Positions 63,158 through 64,000 of a stretch of 64,000 nt of DNA are shown here, piece by piece. The notes under the pieces are model-generated. The model did no database searches. It saw only the letters and a list, made by a program, of their open reading frames with translations, and was not told the origin of the DNA. The translations under genes were made by a program, and so were the position numbers. Numbering within the stretch: position 1 is the first letter of the stretch; each line of letters opens with the position of its first letter. The stretch is from an uncultured Paracoccaceae bacterium. Its GTDB lineage: Bacteria > Pseudomonadota > Alphaproteobacteria > Rhodobacterales > Rhodobacteraceae. The stretch lies in assembly GCA_947503765.1 (NCBI GenBank), contig CANNFA010000004.1:62001-126000 (forward strand), written 5' to 3'.

Positions 63158-64000
63158 GTGATCCGCCCCGCCGCCATATCCGCCGCCGCGCTGCTGGCCG
63201 CGTTTCCCGCCACCGCCGAGGTGCTGCGCTTTCCCGCCGATGCCGAGCAGCGCGCGCGCCGCGTCGTCGCCGGCGACAGCCAGTTCCTGCCCACCGCGCC
63301 CGCGGGCGGCGACCGTGTCGACGGCATCGTCGCAGAGGGGAATGTGGAACAGACCGCCTGGAATGTCGGCGACGGCAGCCTGACCACGCTGCAGCTTATC
63401 GCCCCGCTGCGCGAGCAGTTGATCGGCGCCGGGTTCGAGCCGATCTTCGAGTGCGACACCGATGCCTGCGGCGGCTTCGACTTTCGCTTCGAGATCGACG
63501 TGATGCCGGAGCCGGACATGCATGTGAACCTGGGCGATTTCCGCTATTTCTCCGCCCGGCGCGGCGAGGATGCGGAATTCGTCAGCCTGCTGGTCAGCCG
63601 CACCGCGCGCACCGGCTTTGTACAGCTCACCCGGATCGGTGCGCCCGAGGCCGCGCCGGCCTTCACCGCCTCCACCAAGACGCCGGCCCCGGACATGCCG
63701 GTCATCCCCGAGCCGGCCGGCCCGATTGCCGAGACGCTGGAGAAGGCGGGTCATGTCACGCTGGACGACCTGGTGTTCGAGACCGGCTCTTCGCGGCTTG
63801 GCGGGGCGGAGTTCGCCTCGCTCGCGGGGCTTGCGCGCTATCTGCGGTCGAACCCCGACCGGCGGGTGACGCTGGTCGGACATACCGACGCCCAGGGCGC
63901 GCTTGGGGTGAACATCACCCTGTCGCGCAGCCGCGCAACCGCGGTCCGCGAGCGGCTGATCGACAGCTACGGCGTGGCGCCGGACCAGATCGAGGCGGAC
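63158..64000 (+). CDS. OmpA-family outer membrane protein, 3' end outside window
   Basis: 281 codons visible without a stop, from GTG 63158. Signal peptide IRPAAISAAALLAAFPATAE. The middle part (about 25-180) is a secreted domain with two Cys (FECDTDACGG). From about 190 a C-terminal OmpA domain begins: VTLDDLVFETGSSRLGGAEF, ALARYLRSNPDRRVTLVGHT-like segment and HTDAQGALGVNITLSRSRAT, which binds peptidoglycan. The 3' end continues past the window. Confidence 0.85.
   Translation, partial: MIRPAAISAAALLAAFPATAEVLRFPADAEQRARRVVAGDSQFLPTAPAGGDRVDGIVAEGNVEQTAWNVGDGSLTTLQLIAPLREQLIGAGFEPIFECDTDACGGFDFRFEIDVMPEPDMHVNLGDFRYFSARRGEDAEFVSLLVSRTARTGFVQLTRIGAPEAAPAFTASTKTPAPDMPVIPEPAGPIAETLEKAGHVTLDDLVFETGSSRLGGAEFASLAGLARYLRSNPDRRVTLVGHTDAQGALGVNITLSRSRATAVRERLIDSYGVAPDQIEAD

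Overview
The window is high-GC, tightly packed alphaproteobacterial chromosome. Gene content points to the Rhodobacterales (Roseobacter/Rhodobacter relatives): Hint-domain secreted protein, dimethylglycine dehydrogenase-type FAD/GcvT enzyme, BMP-type nucleoside importer next to purine nucleoside phosphorylase, a TIGR02186-like membrane protein beside a TauE/SafE exporter, an Irr-type iron box before an Nfu scaffold gene, and scattered copies of an intergenic element containing a GGGATATTT-like core near an AAGATGA-like tail. This is inference from gene families; no search was run. Most of the window is core genome in short overlapping operons (ATGA or GTGA junctions are frequent).

Layout. 1-3.6 kb: dapB (partial), rbfA, a phosphodiester-glycosidase-like protein, truB, a DUF1643 protein. 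3.7-6.3 kb: FAD/GcvT demethylating dehydrogenase. 6.5-8.0 kb: a Hint autoprocessing-domain protein translationally coupled to an HlyC-family lysine acyltransferase. 8.0-11 kb: HExxH lipoprotein, orphan PemK/MazF-like toxin, D-2-hydroxyacid dehydrogenase, SH3 protein. 11.1-12.1 kb: capsule-type gene broken by a 7-bp tandem duplication. 12.2-17.6 kb: cation efflux, P460-like cytochrome, M3 peptidase, polar amino-acid ABC permease and binding protein. 17.6-21.4 kb: moeB/thiF, dut, coaBC, rpoH. 21.5-28.6 kb: cobU and a cobC-like phosphatase, comM, an esterase, gshB, yraN, rsmI, an LpoA-like lipoprotein. 28.5-39.1 kb: glnD, murJ, a rhomboid without catalytic residues, trpS, ilvE-like aminotransferase, a stress protein, a DegP-like protease, nfu, tsaB, rimI. 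39.3-45.1 kb: BMP nucleoside importer plus purine nucleoside phosphorylase, with a 230-bp nested inverted repeat inside the operon. 45.2-51.4 kb: TauE/SafE exporter with a TIGR02186 protein, CapA-like protein, and an MBOAT/two-SGNH surface acylation operon. 51.9-54.3 kb: AceE-like thiamine enzyme, followed by an AT-rich islet with one small membrane protein. 54.8-59 kb: divergently arranged carbohydrate ABC transporter. 59.2-64 kb: map, a periplasmic unknown, sfsA, a CinA-N-like protein, an acetyltransferase, an OmpA-family protein (partial).

The strongest candidate for an undescribed system is the Hint/HlyC-like gene pair at 6546-8029. The Hint protein carries a short calcium-domain-like N-terminal passenger with only one lysine, followed by a Cys-initiated autoprocessing domain, and the coupled gene encodes a lysine acyltransferase with its His and Asp catalytic residues intact. 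No RTX protoxin is present in the window. A self-cleaving, fatty-acylated secreted protein is a reasonable but untested reading. Other notable points are the duplication-disrupted capsule gene, the pseudo-rhomboid, the Irr-like box, and the nested inverted repeat.
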